64,000 nt of DNA, taken from Endozoicomonas sp. 8E (lineage in GTDB: Bacteria; Pseudomonadota; Gammaproteobacteria; Pseudomonadales; Endozoicomonadaceae). A program made the translations under genes and the position numbers. The notes beneath the pieces were generated by a model that did no database searches, was not told the origin of the DNA, and saw only the letters and a program-made list of their open reading frames with translations. Shown here piece after piece: positions 26,567 to 35,761 of this stretch. Each line of letters starts with the position of its first letter. The first letter of the stretch is position 1. Location of the stretch: positions 7,106,001 through 7,170,000 of the forward strand of contig NZ_CP120717.1 in NCBI RefSeq assembly GCF_032883915.1. The letters are read 5' to 3'.

Positions 26567-26901
26567 CCGGGATCAGTACTCATATCCTCGACACAGCTCG
26601 TGGCCGCCCTGCCGACCAGGTTCCTGTCACTCTGTACAAACAGGTTGCAGGCAGCTGGATAGAGGTAGGGCAGGGCACAACAAACGCCGACGGAAGAGTA
26701 AACAGTCTGGCTACAGACGAAGTAAACCTTCCTGAAGGCATTTATAAGCTGGACTTTGCGATTCAGGATTACTTTAACCGGCTGGAGCAAAAATGCTTTT
26801 ATCCGGAAGTCTCGGTCATTTTTGAAGTCAGTGATGATCGCCACCACCATGTGCCATTGCTGATATCTCCCTTTGGGTATTCGACTTACAGAGGGAGCTG
26901 A
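26563..26901 (+). CDS. uraH: 5-hydroxyisourate hydrolase (transthyretin-like)
   Basis: 112 residues from the ATG overlapping the uraD stop. The first motif is STHILDTARGRPA and the last four residues are YRGS, the diagnostic ends of HIU hydrolases; the catalytic His residues and Arg (STHILD, HHHVPLLISPFGYSTYRGS) are present. Cytoplasmic homotetramer in this family. Converts 5-hydroxyisourate from PuuD to OHCU for UraD. Confidence 0.95.
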   Translation: MTGISTHILDTARGRPADQVPVTLYKQVAGSWIEVGQGTTNADGRVNSLATDEVNLPEGIYKLDFAIQDYFNRLEQKCFYPEVSVIFEVSDDRHHHVPLLISPFGYSTYRGS

Positions 26902-27006
26902 TTTCCAATGCTTATAAAGCCTGTAAGTCAAACATAAAAAGCGTTGCAAAGCCCTTAGCCCAAAAAAGCCCTGAGCTACCAGAAAATAAATATAAAGAGG
27001 CATTCC

Positions 27007-27525
27007 ATGCCAACCACGTTAACCACCCGGGCTCTCTCTGTAGAGCCCTTGTCTGCCGAAGCTTTCAAACCCTTCGGCGATGTGATCGAAGCCTGTGGTG
27101 ACGCCATGATCATCAATCAGGGCCGCTGTCGTAAGTTTAACGATCTCACCCGGATTCAAACCGATGCCGTGGGTGAAGTGGCTGTTCATATTTACCACAC
27201 GCAAGCCATCAAACAGCCCTACCGACTGGATCTGCTGGAACGCCACCCTCTGGGCAGCCAGACTTTTATGCCCCTGGAGCAACAGCCGTTTTTGATTGTT
27301 GTCGCTCCTGATAACTTCTCAGAGCCAGACTTTCATCACATTCGCTGTTTCATCACTGATGGTTCCCAGGGTATTAACTACCATCCGGGCACCTGGCATC
27401 ATCCGCTACTCTCTGCCGGTAAGGGAGTCTCCTACCTGGTGATTGACCGGGCCGGCCCGGGGCACAACTGTGACGAAGTTTTAATCCCGGCCCACCTTTC
27501 CCTGACCGTGGGAGTACCCTTATGA
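27007..27525 (+). CDS. allA: Ureidoglycolate lyase
   Basis: 172 residues, with AAGAGG before the ATG. Splits ureidoglycolate to glyoxylate and urea, completing the pathway after allantoicase. Cupin-like AllA signatures: LSAEAFKPFGDVIE near the start, LLERHPLGSQTFMPL in the middle, and NYHPGTWHHPLLS towards the end. Separated from uraH by 105 bp with no obvious terminator. Its stop overlaps guaD by four bases. Confidence 0.93.
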   Translation: MPTTLTTRALSVEPLSAEAFKPFGDVIEACGDAMIINQGRCRKFNDLTRIQTDAVGEVAVHIYHTQAIKQPYRLDLLERHPLGSQTFMPLEQQPFLIVVAPDNFSEPDFHHIRCFITDGSQGINYHPGTWHHPLLSAGKGVSYLVIDRAGPGHNCDEVLIPAHLSLTVGVPL

Positions 27526-28832
27526 CGAGCCCTGCAACTACTCCTGTTTTCTGGCGTGCTTCTGTACTCCACTTTCTGGACGATCCCGATAAGGGAGAAC
27601 AAAGCTGGGAATACTTTGACGACGGTGGACTATTGGTTGAGTCAGGTTTTATCAAAGCCTGCGGCCCTGCCAAAACCTTATTGCAAGAGCTGCCGGAAGA
27701 CTGTGAAATCAGAGACCTGTCAGGCAGGCTGATCGTACCGGGATTTATCGATACTCATGTGCACTATCCCCAGCTGGAAGTCATGGCAGGTTGCGGAGTA
27801 CAACTGCTGGACTGGCTGGAACAGTACACTTTTCCTGCTGAAGCCCGCTTTTCAGATCCTGAATATGCCCGGGACATTGCAGAGTTGTTTCTGGATCAGT
27901 GCCTGAACAGTGGAACGACTACCGCACTGGTTTTTGGCACAGTCTCTCCCCAATCGGTTGATGCTTTCTTTGAAGCTGCGCAAAAGCGCAAGATGCGTAT
28001 GATTGCCGGCAAGGTCATGATGGATCGCAATGCGCCAGACTATCTGCTCGACACCCCGGAAAGCAGCTATGAAAAGTCAAAGCAACTGATTGATCGCTGG
28101 CACAACAAGGGTCGATTGTCTTATGCCGTCACTCCCCGCTTTGCTCCGACTTCTTCTTCCGAACAGCTGACACTGGCTGGAAAACTGCTCAAGGAATATG
28201 AAGACCTCTACCTGCATACCCACCTGTCTGAAAACACCAAAGAAATAGAGTGGGTTCAGGAACTGTTTCCTGACAGTAAAAATTATCTGGATGTTTATGA
28301 CCAGCATGGTTTGCTGGGTCCCCGCTCGGTCTTTGCCCACTCCATTCATCTGTGCGAGGAGAGCTGGGAGCGAATGGCTGAAAGTGACTCGTCCATTGCC
28401 TGCTGTCCGGGTTCCAACCTGTTCCTGGGCAGCGGTTTATTCCGTTTTTCTAATGCTAAAAACAAAAATATTCGTGTCGGGCTGGGCACAGACGTGGGTG
28501 GTGGCACCAGTCTGTGTCTGCTGAACACGATGAAAGACGCTTATCAGGTATCTCAGTTGGGTGAGAATACGATATCTCCTCTTCAAGCTTTCTACCTGGC
28601 CACTCTGGGAGGCGCCAGAGCCCTGCATCTCGACGATCGCATTGGCAGTTTCCGGGTCGGCAACGAGGCAGACTTTCTGGTGCTTAATCCCGAAGCCACA
28701 CCTTTGTTGAAATTCAGAACAGAAAAAACACAAACACTTGAAGAGTTGCTGGGTGTACTGATGGTAATGGGTGACGACCGGGTCATTGAAAAAGCCATTA
28801 TCATGGGCCAGGAAACTCGAGGAAGAAGCTGA
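27522..28832 (+). CDS. guaD: Guanine deaminase
   Basis: 436 residues; GGGAG before an ATG that overlaps the allA stop. Deaminates guanine to xanthine, feeding XdhAB. Amidohydrolase fold with metal-binding PGFIDTHVHYPQL near residue 80, the guanine deaminase signature WLEQYTFPAEARF, HLSENTKEIEWV, HSIHLCEESW and GLGTDVGGGTSL near residue 325. Zn-dependent, cytoplasmic. Confidence 0.95.
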   Translation: MTSPATTPVFWRASVLHFLDDPDKGEQSWEYFDDGGLLVESGFIKACGPAKTLLQELPEDCEIRDLSGRLIVPGFIDTHVHYPQLEVMAGCGVQLLDWLEQYTFPAEARFSDPEYARDIAELFLDQCLNSGTTTALVFGTVSPQSVDAFFEAAQKRKMRMIAGKVMMDRNAPDYLLDTPESSYEKSKQLIDRWHNKGRLSYAVTPRFAPTSSSEQLTLAGKLLKEYEDLYLHTHLSENTKEIEWVQELFPDSKNYLDVYDQHGLLGPRSVFAHSIHLCEESWERMAESDSSIACCPGSNLFLGSGLFRFSNAKNKNIRVGLGTDVGGGTSLCLLNTMKDAYQVSQLGENTISPLQAFYLATLGGARALHLDDRIGSFRVGNEADFLVLNPEATPLLKFRTEKTQTLEELLGVLMVMGDDRVIEKAIIMGQETRGRS

Positions 28833-28834
28833 GT

Positions 28835-30031
28835 ATGGAATCCTATATACAAGACTGGTTGAACCTGATTTTTCGATGGTTGCACGTCACAGCAGGTATT
28901 GCCTGGATCGGTGCCTCCTTTTACTTCAACTGGCTGGAAGGCCGGTTGGAAAAAGCGCCTCAGGCAAAACAGAAAAAAGGTATTAAAGGGGAATTGTGGG
29001 CTGTGCACGGTGGAGGCTTCTATGAAGTAAACAAATACCATCTGGCACCGGAGAAAATGCCGGAAACCCTGCACTGGTTCAAATGGGAAGCCTATGTTAC
29101 CTGGCTCAGTGGCTTTGGCCTGCTGGCCATCATCTACTACTGGGGAGCGGAAAGTTATCTGCTCTCGTCAGACTCTTCACTGTCACCGGCTTCAGCCATT
29201 GGGGTCAGCCTATTCAGTTTGTTCGTAAGCTGGCTGGCTTATGACTTTCTCTGCCGTACTCCATTATTTAAAAATGAAAGACTGTTCAGCGCAGTACTCT
29301 TTGGGCTGATTGTTTTTGCAGCCTGGGGATATGCGCAACTGTTCAGCGACAGGGCAGCTTATATCCACGTAGGTGCCCTGATCGGAACCCTGATGGTGGG
29401 TAATGTCTTCCGGATTATCATCCCGTCCCAGAGGAAGCTGGTTGACGCAGCACAAAGAGGTGATACCAGCTTTGATCCGGCTATTGCCCAACATGCAATG
29501 CTTCGCTCCAGACACAACAACTACTTCACCCTGCCGCTGTTATTTATCATGATCAGCGGCCATTACCCAATGACTTATGGTCATGACTGGAACTGGGCAA
29601 TTCTTGCTGCCCTGTCACTGGCTGCGATCCTGATCCGACACTTCTTTAACCGTCGTAACCAGGGTGCTGTATTAACCTGGCTCTGGCCTGCGGCTGCCAT
29701 TGTCATGTTGAGTCTGGCGTTTGTTATACGACCACAAATGGCTCCAATATCCGAGGTTGCAGGAGCACCCGCTTTTGACAAACAGAAAATTGTCGAGATT
29801 GTCACCAGCCGCTGTTCTACCTGTCATGGGGCCAAGCCAACTGACCCTCTCTTCCAGACAGCGCCAGGTGGTTTGATCTTTGACGATTATGAATCCATCG
29901 CCAGCAAAGCAGACAAGATCTACAGTCAGTCCGTTCAGACACAGATCATGCCACTGGCAAATCGTACAGAGATGACGGAAGAAGAACGCCAGCTTCTGGG
30001 GCAGTGGTATCAGCAGCTGAAATCTGAATAG
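28835..30031 (+). CDS. puuD: Membrane urate oxidase with cytochrome c domain
   Basis: 398 residues. PuuD-type enzymes oxidise urate to 5-hydroxyisourate at the inner membrane and pass electrons on through a C-terminal cytochrome c. Visible: an N-terminal helix WLHVTAGIAWIGASFYFNWLE, about eight membrane segments to residue 300, then a periplasmic domain with the heme site CSTCHGAK near residue 329 and the axial Met region QIMPLANRTEMTEEER. Last gene of the operon, two bases after guaD, followed by a strong hairpin. This replaces the soluble uricase step. Confidence 0.93.
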   Translation: MESYIQDWLNLIFRWLHVTAGIAWIGASFYFNWLEGRLEKAPQAKQKKGIKGELWAVHGGGFYEVNKYHLAPEKMPETLHWFKWEAYVTWLSGFGLLAIIYYWGAESYLLSSDSSLSPASAIGVSLFSLFVSWLAYDFLCRTPLFKNERLFSAVLFGLIVFAAWGYAQLFSDRAAYIHVGALIGTLMVGNVFRIIIPSQRKLVDAAQRGDTSFDPAIAQHAMLRSRHNNYFTLPLLFIMISGHYPMTYGHDWNWAILAALSLAAILIRHFFNRRNQGAVLTWLWPAAAIVMLSLAFVIRPQMAPISEVAGAPAFDKQKIVEIVTSRCSTCHGAKPTDPLFQTAPGGLIFDDYESIASKADKIYSQSVQTQIMPLANRTEMTEEERQLLGQWYQQLKSE

Positions 30032-30057
30032 GAGAGCAGGGTCATAGTTTTCATCAA

Positions 30058-30097
30058 CCCGGGCTCTGTCAGAAACAGAGCCCGGGATGTTATTGTT
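30058..30097 (+). terminator. Intrinsic terminator after puuD
   Basis: A perfect 12-bp stem CCCGGGCTCTGT / ACAGAGCCCGGG with a 5-base loop, then a T-rich run ATGTTATTGTTATT, 26 bp after the puuD stop. Confidence 0.8.
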
Positions 30098-30208
30098 ATT
30101 CCAACGCTTTGTTTCAGGCCCTTTTTTCACCCCTGGGCAGCTTTCATTGTATAAGATTGAGACTGTCGTCACTGACTTTTAAAAGGGTGTTAACCATTGG
30201 AGACAGAC

Positions 30209-30376
30209 ATGAACAAATGGCAGTGTGTTGTTTGCGGTTTTATCTATGACGAAGAAAAGGGCTGGCCTGATGAGGGGGTTGAGCCGGGTACTCGCTGGGA
30301 AGATGTTCCTGAAGACTGGCACTGTCCTGACTGTGGTGTCGGCAAAGAAGACTTTGAAATGGTCAAAATTGGCTAA
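30209..30376 (+). CDS. Rubredoxin
   Basis: 55 residues, too short for many gene lists. It has both Fe-binding knuckles, CVVCGF (Cys6, Cys9) and [11 protein letters not shown] (Cys39, Cys42), and the conserved [17 protein letters not shown] loop. A GGAG site precedes the ATG. A one-electron carrier for oxygenases or peroxide detoxification. It stands alone between puuD and the HU gene. Confidence 0.95.
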   Translation: MNKWQCVVCGFIYDEEKGWPDEGVEPGTRWEDVPEDWHCPDCGVGKEDFEMVKIG

Positions 30377-30506
30377 TTTGGTCGAAATAATCCGATTCCC
30401 GTGTTTTTCACGAGAAAGCCTATTGCTCTAACCTTTGCAGTGTTTTAGTCTGTTCATGACTGCTTATCCATCGGAAGAAAAAAAAAAAGAAGGAGTGCAT
30501 GACATC

Positions 30507-30782
30507 ATGCGTAAACCAGAACTCGTTAACGCCATTGCCGATCAGGCAGATTTGACAAAAGAACAAGCCAATCAGGCACTCAACGCCATGATTGAAGTCA
30601 TAACCTCCGCTCTGAAACAAGAAGACACTGTCAGCCTTATAGGCTTTGGTACATTCCTGCAGCGCAGCAGAGCCGCACGCACAGGTAAAAACCCGCAAAC
30701 AGGAGAGCCGATTCAGATTGCTGCCAGCAATACGGTCGCCTTCAAACCAGGTAAATCATTGAAAGACGCGGTTAACGGCTGA
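30507..30782 (+). CDS. HU-family nucleoid protein
   Basis: 91 residues from the ATG at 30507 with AAGGAG upstream; longer in-frame starts look spurious. Typical HU/IHF fold: MRKPELVNAIADQADLTKEQA, then the DNA-binding arm FGTFLQRSRAARTGKNPQTG and the C-terminal FKPGKSLKDAVNG. Binds and bends DNA non-specifically as a dimer. Most similar in layout to HupB-type HU. Confidence 0.93.
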   Translation: MRKPELVNAIADQADLTKEQANQALNAMIEVITSALKQEDTVSLIGFGTFLQRSRAARTGKNPQTGEPIQIAASNTVAFKPGKSLKDAVNG

Positions 30783-30806
30783 TACCGGCTGAGCCCAATA
30801 ATACCC

Positions 30807-30834
30807 GAGGTTGTTCTGCTTACAGAACAACCTC
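30807..30834. terminator. Bidirectional hairpin between the HU gene and the membrane protein gene
   Basis: GAGGTTGTTCTG / CAGAACAACCTC forms a 12-bp stem with a 4-base loop. It overlaps the last codons of the convergent gene and can serve both strands. Confidence 0.6.
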
Positions 30835-31881
30835 ATTTACTGAAACCTTTCTTTTTCCAGACAGCCAGAGCCTCTCTGAGTATCTTCCCAGCAGCCAGAA
30901 ACTGAGCGCCAGCAATGCAAAAAACAGTGCTGTATTGATCTCTTCCCAAGCGTACTCAAAGAACCGGGTATACAGATTCAGCAACAAAAAGGAGATTCCG
31001 CTGATTCTTAGAACAGAGTCATCTCTGCAAAAACCGATAAACATCGCCAAACCTGACGCTGCCGCCATGGCCAGTCGCCATAACCAAAGCTGCATTTCTG
31101 ATGCCTCAAGGGCTTTAAGCCCGTAGTTGTAATTACTCGTCATGGACAAAATCCACAAGCACACGAAAAGCATCATTAAGGAAATAAACTGAGTCACACC
31201 AAAAAAGGCTCTGGTTCGTTTAAAAAAGGGCAGGCCATAGCCCAACAGAAGAACCACCAAACTGAAGAAAAGAAATCGCAAGGGATAGCTCATCCCGAAA
31301 AACGGCTGATAGTAACCACCAGCCCAGTAAGTCGTTTCAGCAAAAAACCAGAAAGCCAATGCTCCTAAACCCAAAACCCAGAGCAACAGCGATTCCAGCA
31401 GTATCGCCAGCACCAGATAGATCACGGCACCAAGAAGTAATAGCAGCGAATAGTGGCCACTTCCTGTATAAACGGCCCGACCCAGGTAGTAAATGGAAGC
31501 CGCTGTGGATGCAGCGCCCAGAAAAAAAACAAGCTCCTGACTAAAGACTCGGCCTGTCTGACGGGACTTGAACCAACCGCCAAACAGATAAAAACCAACT
31601 GACAACGCAGCAAAAAACAAACTTCGGGTGCCGTCCTGAAGAGTCAATAAACGCTCCAGCCATGCCATCAGAGCCTCATCCATAACCACTGCTAACAGGG
31701 ATAGCACCATGGAAGACAATGCAGCCCAAAAAGCGTATTGAGCCAACATTCGCCACTGAAAGGAGTGCACGTCCAGAGAGTCCAGCAGGGCTTCCTTTTT
31801 AACTTCATCCAGAAGACCCTCCCTGGACCATTTCTCCAGTGTTGCTTGCAGAAAGCGGTGCTGTTTTTCGTTCACTTTCAT
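30820..31881 (-). CDS. DUF2157-like integral membrane protein
   Basis: 353 residues; GGGAG before the ATG. A soluble N-terminal segment of about 45 residues (QHRFLQATLEKWSREGLLDE, resembling the DUF2157 start) precedes ten or so hydrophobic helices up to a basic C-terminus (GKRKVSVNEVVL). The function of this family is unknown. Convergent with the HU gene. Confidence 0.65.
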   Translation of the reverse strand: MKVNEKQHRFLQATLEKWSREGLLDEVKKEALLDSLDVHSFQWRMLAQYAFWAALSSMVLSLLAVVMDEALMAWLERLLTLQDGTRSLFFAALSVGFYLFGGWFKSRQTGRVFSQELVFFLGAASTAASIYYLGRAVYTGSGHYSLLLLLGAVIYLVLAILLESLLLWVLGLGALAFWFFAETTYWAGGYYQPFFGMSYPLRFLFFSLVVLLLGYGLPFFKRTRAFFGVTQFISLMMLFVCLWILSMTSNYNYGLKALEASEMQLWLWRLAMAAASGLAMFIGFCRDDSVLRISGISFLLLNLYTRFFEYAWEEINTALFFALLALSFWLLGRYSERLWLSGKRKVSVNEVVL

Positions 31882-32110
31882 GATGTCTCCCTCAGGTGTC
31901 TTCAGGAATCAGAGCCTGTCTTTTCATAGATCATAGTGAGAAGCCTCTATTAGTCCGGGTTTGCATGAAAGGCCCGCCAGATCTTCATCATTGTTCAAAT
32001 GCTATAGCGTACATTCCGAACCCCTATTTTTCGACCGGGGGTGTTGACACTTTCGCCTTAAATCCCTAACATTCGCCGCACTTGTTGAGCAGCCTATTGC
32101 TGATCGCAGG

Positions 32111-32197
32111 GCCCAGGTGGCGGAATTGGTAGACGCGCTAGCTTCAGGTGCTAGTGTCCGAAAGGGCGTGGAAGTTCGAGTCTTCTCCTGGGCACCA
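32111..32197 (+). tRNA. tRNA-Leu(CAG), copy 1
   Basis: 87 bases including encoded CCA. Acceptor GCCCAGG pairs with CCTGGGC. The anticodon loop TTCAGGT gives anticodon CAG. The long variable arm TGTCCGAAAGGGCGT marks a class II tRNA, and the T-loop is GTTCGAGTC. Confidence 0.97.
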
Positions 32198-32249
32198 ATC
32201 ATTAACAATGATTGGGCAGGACGCAAAGTTCATACAATTTAAGTGACAA

Positions 32250-32336
32250 GCCCAGGTGGCGGAATTGGTAGACGCGCTAGCTTCAGGTGCTAGTGTCCGA
32301 AAGGGCGTGGAAGTTCGAGTCTTCTCCTGGGCACCA
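32250..32336 (+). tRNA. tRNA-Leu(CAG), copy 2
   Basis: Identical in sequence to the copy 53 bp upstream, including the encoded CCA. Presumably one transcript with the first. Confidence 0.97.
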
Positions 32337-32636
32337 ATACTCAAGATCTTGTCGTGTGATTCACGGCAAGAAAACCGGTAAAATTCCCGACTCTCTCATC
32401 TCTCTTCCTTTTTATCCTCTCTCATCCCTTACTTGCTGGTTTTTGCGGATATGAGCCTTCTTCACTTCCAGTGTTTTGTGGCCGGATAGCAATCCTTCAT
32501 GGTAAGACACGCATTTGGCTTTTAGATCGTGGAAGTACCATCTTTCTGTAAACAGTTCTGATATATACCTGCACTAACCCAGTCAACCAGAGGCTGTCGT
32601 AGACAAGCCGCTGGATTTTATTATTAGATGAAACGG

Positions 32637-33098
32637 TTATTTTTTGAGATGGTTCACGATGATGGCGAGTGTTTCTTCAATCTTGTCAAAGCGCTTATCG
32701 TGTGCGTCAAAGCGTTTATCAATCCTGTCAAAGCGCTTATCGTGTTCGTCGAGTCGTTTATCAATCCTGTCAAAGCGCTTATCGTGTTCGTCAAAGCGCT
32801 TATCGTGTTCGTCGAGTCGTTTATCAATCTTGTCAAAACGCCTATCGTGTTCTTCAAAACGTTCATCGACTCTCTTGAAACCTGCAAGTGTTGCTTGTGT
32901 CAATGCCGAAAGATCAGATTTAACCCTGATAACCTCAGATTTGACCCCTGCAATATCCAACTTTAAGTCTGCAATGTCATGCTGGTTAGTCATCGTAATG
33001 CTCTGTGTGTCTGCGCAAACCTTCACCAGACTGTGCATGTTAGCGTCCATCTGTCTGTGTTGCTCCTCAAGTCTTTCAACTCTTGCCTCAAGGCTCAT
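32637..33098 (-). CDS. Coiled-coil protein with 7/14-residue repeats
   Basis: 153 residues from the ATG at 33098 (AAAGG upstream). An N-terminal helix (MSLEARVERLEEQHRQMDAN) leads to a tandem run of heptads, RFDEHDK and RLDEHDKRFDRIDK, covering about residues 80-140. This is a parallel coiled-coil or trimer pattern like Bdr-type or phage-associated repeat proteins. There is no signal peptide or membrane segment. Function unknown. The repeats give long open shadow frames on the other strand. Confidence 0.65.
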   Translation of the reverse strand: MSLEARVERLEEQHRQMDANMHSLVKVCADTQSITMTNQHDIADLKLDIAGVKSEVIRVKSDLSALTQATLAGFKRVDERFEEHDRRFDKIDKRLDEHDKRFDEHDKRFDRIDKRLDEHDKRFDRIDKRFDAHDKRFDKIEETLAIIVNHLKK

Positions 33099-33275
33099 AC
33101 ATTTACCTTTACAGTTTGTCGTGTGAGCGATGAGCTTAGTAGACAATCGAGAATGTCACAAAGGCAGTTGGTAAAATTATAGATCGCCTGTTCATAGGCA
33201 TCGGCTGACGCTCACAGCAGGGTGGCATTTATTGCTGTTAAGAAATTAGACCCGCCCAATGTGACCTGCATTATT

Positions 33276-33325
33276 TTGACAACCTCCACGACTGATTCAA
33301 AGAAATCAGTCGTGGAGGTTGTCAA
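33276..33325. other. Perfect 22-bp stem, 6-base loop hairpin
   Basis: TTGACAACCTCCACGACTGA and two further bases at 33276-33297 are repeated exactly inverted at 33304-33325, with loop CAAAGA. No T-run follows. It lies in a 415-bp gap with no other recognised feature. Confidence 0.7.
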
Positions 33326-33591
33326 ACACTAAAATGTCTGACTATGCAGACCAAGCTCCCTAACCCGCTTCCTTGGTGCAAGGCAGTATGTCATTGGCAG
33401 ACAAAAAGTTGTCTCGCTGCTTTATAAAGCGAGTACGGATCAGTGCAGACCTGCTTAAGAAATGACATTATTTACAGGCAATCCCTAATGAAGAGCGGCA
33501 GACTTTTTATAAAATGCCATGTTATTCATTCCGAATCTCATTCGGTATTATCGACATGATAAATTTACTACAAAACACTACAAGCCAAGCC

Positions 33592-34179
33592 ATGACCACC
33601 ACCTCAGATTTTTACCAGAAAAATGCGCTGCAATTTTATAGTTCAACTGTTGGCGTTGATGCTCAGGAACTTTATAAGTTTTTCCTACCATTGATTCCCA
33701 ATGGTGGGCATATCCTTGACGCTGGTTGTGGTTCAGGCCGGGATGCCAGAGTTTTTCTTAACTGGGGCTACAAAGTCACTGCATTTGATGCCAGCGCCAA
33801 TCTTGCAGCAATGGCGTCTCAACTAACGGGTCTGGCAGTTCAGACTTGCCTGTTTGATGAATTTCAAACAAAACGACAGTTTGATGGAATCTGGGCTTGC
33901 GCCTCCCTGCTTCATGTTCCTTATTCAGATCTGGCTGCAACCATTAACCACCTGGCTGGTTTTTTGGTCCTGGGCGGCTATTTTTACTGTTCCTTTAAAT
34001 ACGGGCAGGGTGAGGCATTACGGGATGGACGTCATTTTACGTATATGGATGACGCTCTATTACAAGACACGCTGAGCTCAACTGAGTTACGGGTTCACAA
34101 AAGCTGGACTACCCATGACTTAAGGCCAGAAAGAGCCAATGAACAATGGCTAAATGTAATTTTAGGCCTGAAGGCCTAA
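33592..34179 (+). CDS. Class I SAM-dependent methyltransferase (TehB/UbiE-like)
   Basis: 195 residues from the ATG at 33592, chosen because relatives start just before DFYQKNA; in-frame ATGs at 33514 and 33556 are alternatives and none has a clear Shine-Dalgarno. Motif I is HILDAGCGSGRDARVF, followed by VTAFDAS and FDGIWACASLLHVP. The substrate is unknown. It ends convergently against the HNH nuclease gene, with stop codons overlapping in CTAA. Confidence 0.85.
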   Translation: MTTTSDFYQKNALQFYSSTVGVDAQELYKFFLPLIPNGGHILDAGCGSGRDARVFLNWGYKVTAFDASANLAAMASQLTGLAVQTCLFDEFQTKRQFDGIWACASLLHVPYSDLAATINHLAGFLVLGGYFYCSFKYGQGEALRDGRHFTYMDDALLQDTLSSTELRVHKSWTTHDLRPERANEQWLNVILGLKA

Positions 34180-35237
34180 AAGGTCATCGGTCCGCGAGGT
34201 TCGGGCTTTTCCCAAATGTGCAGAAGTTGAGGTCTTGCTTGATTGTAGTTGTCCTGAAGGAATCCTTTACGCAATGCTTCTGTTTTGCCTGTTTGTTGAA
34301 TCAAAGTCTCTCTGATAGGCAGATGGCTGTTGATAAAATACTCATTTCTGGCATGAAGTCTGGCTAGATAGTCAATATGTGGCAGCAGAGCGGACTTGCC
34401 ATTCGCCCCCCTGTTGCAGCTCTTGCAGGCCAGAACAAGGTTCCAGATACCATCAATATTGGGTACGTACTCTCTGATTGCCCGTGGAAAAAAATGGTCA
34501 ACATCGGCAAGGTCAGACGCCCCTGATTGAATGGATATATGATCAAAACAGTAAAAACATCTTCCCTTCTGGTAGCCGTTCAGACTGTCTCTGGAGCTGG
34601 TAATGTTTACCCTGCGGTCATTCCGATGAGTGAACAGTTGTTTGCTATGGTGGTCATGCTCAACACGCAAGAGATTTCTTGCAAGGCCCAACTGCCATGC
34701 ACTTTCTACCAATCGCCAACGAGCATTGGTTTCGGGTTTTATGCTGTTTATGGCTTCTGATGCCATAAGAGTGTAAAAATCTTCAGTAAGTCGGATGCCT
34801 TTGTTGCTCGTTTTCCGTTCATCTATAAAAAAGCGTTTGTCGACTTCACGACGATTAACATTATGAAAGGCGTCAATGACATTTTGAAAACCGAGTCTTA
34901 CTGTTTGAGCGCAGAGATAATCCTGATCAACTCTACCAAGATTGAAATCTGAACATGCTGCCAGAAACTTACTGGATCTCGATGTCGTCTGTTTTGGTGC
35001 CTCTTTCAGATGCTCACAGATATGGCGAGAGAATGGGCCTGCCAGCTGTTCCAGAGAGATAAAATCATCGCTTGAGTTGGACAACTCATAAAGAGAACAG
35101 GCAAGGGCAAACTTGTAAGAAGCCACATTGTTGCCGAAAAGAATAATGCTGCGCCAGTAATTATCGAGCGAAGGTTCAACATCGTAAAATTGAGACACCG
35201 TACCCCCCAGATCGTCCATAAATGTGTGGAAAGGCAT
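34176..35237 (-). CDS. HNH endonuclease domain protein
   Basis: 353 residues. The C-terminal HNH nuclease has zinc ribbon Cys pairs CFYC and CKSCN around DVDHFFPRAI and NIDGIWNLVLAC (residues about 215-270). The N-terminal about 200 residues are helical and not recognised (SLDNYWRSIILFGNN). HNH proteins cut DNA in defence, mobile elements or repair. It pairs convergently with a methyltransferase, which suggests a linked function, not proven. Confidence 0.8.
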   Translation of the reverse strand: MPFHTFMDDLGGTVSQFYDVEPSLDNYWRSIILFGNNVASYKFALACSLYELSNSSDDFISLEQLAGPFSRHICEHLKEAPKQTTSRSSKFLAACSDFNLGRVDQDYLCAQTVRLGFQNVIDAFHNVNRREVDKRFFIDERKTSNKGIRLTEDFYTLMASEAINSIKPETNARWRLVESAWQLGLARNLLRVEHDHHSKQLFTHRNDRRVNITSSRDSLNGYQKGRCFYCFDHISIQSGASDLADVDHFFPRAIREYVPNIDGIWNLVLACKSCNRGANGKSALLPHIDYLARLHARNEYFINSHLPIRETLIQQTGKTEALRKGFLQDNYNQARPQLLHIWEKPEPRGPMTF

Positions 35238-35761
35238 TATTTAATTCTTTTTGAAGTTATAATTTTATATGTAATTATATTTAATTATATAAGGATAATG
35301 CTACAAAAGTACCAAGTAGCCTTCGGATTGATTTTTTATAAAGAGGTAAAGGAAATCAGCAGTAGGAGGTGTTACTGATGAACTGAGCTCGATTTTGGCA
35401 CTCTTGAAATTTTTGGTAGATTCCCGTTGGTGAGTTTTACAGAGTGCTTTCCTGAGTTTTATACAAAAGACAAATGTCGCTCATTATGATAGATACTGAC
35501 TATGCTGCCCGGCCTTTTTCGTAGGTAAATGATCGCGGTTTATCCCAATACTTCAAAAAGAATGTTAATCATCATAGAAGCCTGAAACTGCCAATGACAG
35601 AGCTGCGCTACCGCTCTTCTTAAGTAGCTAACTGGCTTAAGCCTCCAATGAAGAGGCATTTGTAATGGTCGATCTGCTTTCAAAAGGGCCAATGTCGCAG
35701 GTTTTCAGGATGTCTGGCCGCTTTGTGTTCTATCAACAGTTTCATAGAGGGCTGAAAGGAG
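35238..35761. other. Gene-poor gap, no feature recognised
   Basis: 524 bp with no supported gene on either strand. The first about 60 bp are AT-rich and likely hold the promoter of the HNH gene. On the minus strand the region after the antitoxin gene is where a partner toxin would be expected, but every frame is broken. Confidence 0.4.

Noticed and set aside
32644..33126. Plus-strand ORFs with Ser/Leu-rich repeats opposite the coiled-coil gene
   Set aside because: A by-product of the heptad-coding repeats; the minus-strand reading has a start with ribosome binding site and a coiled-coil pattern.
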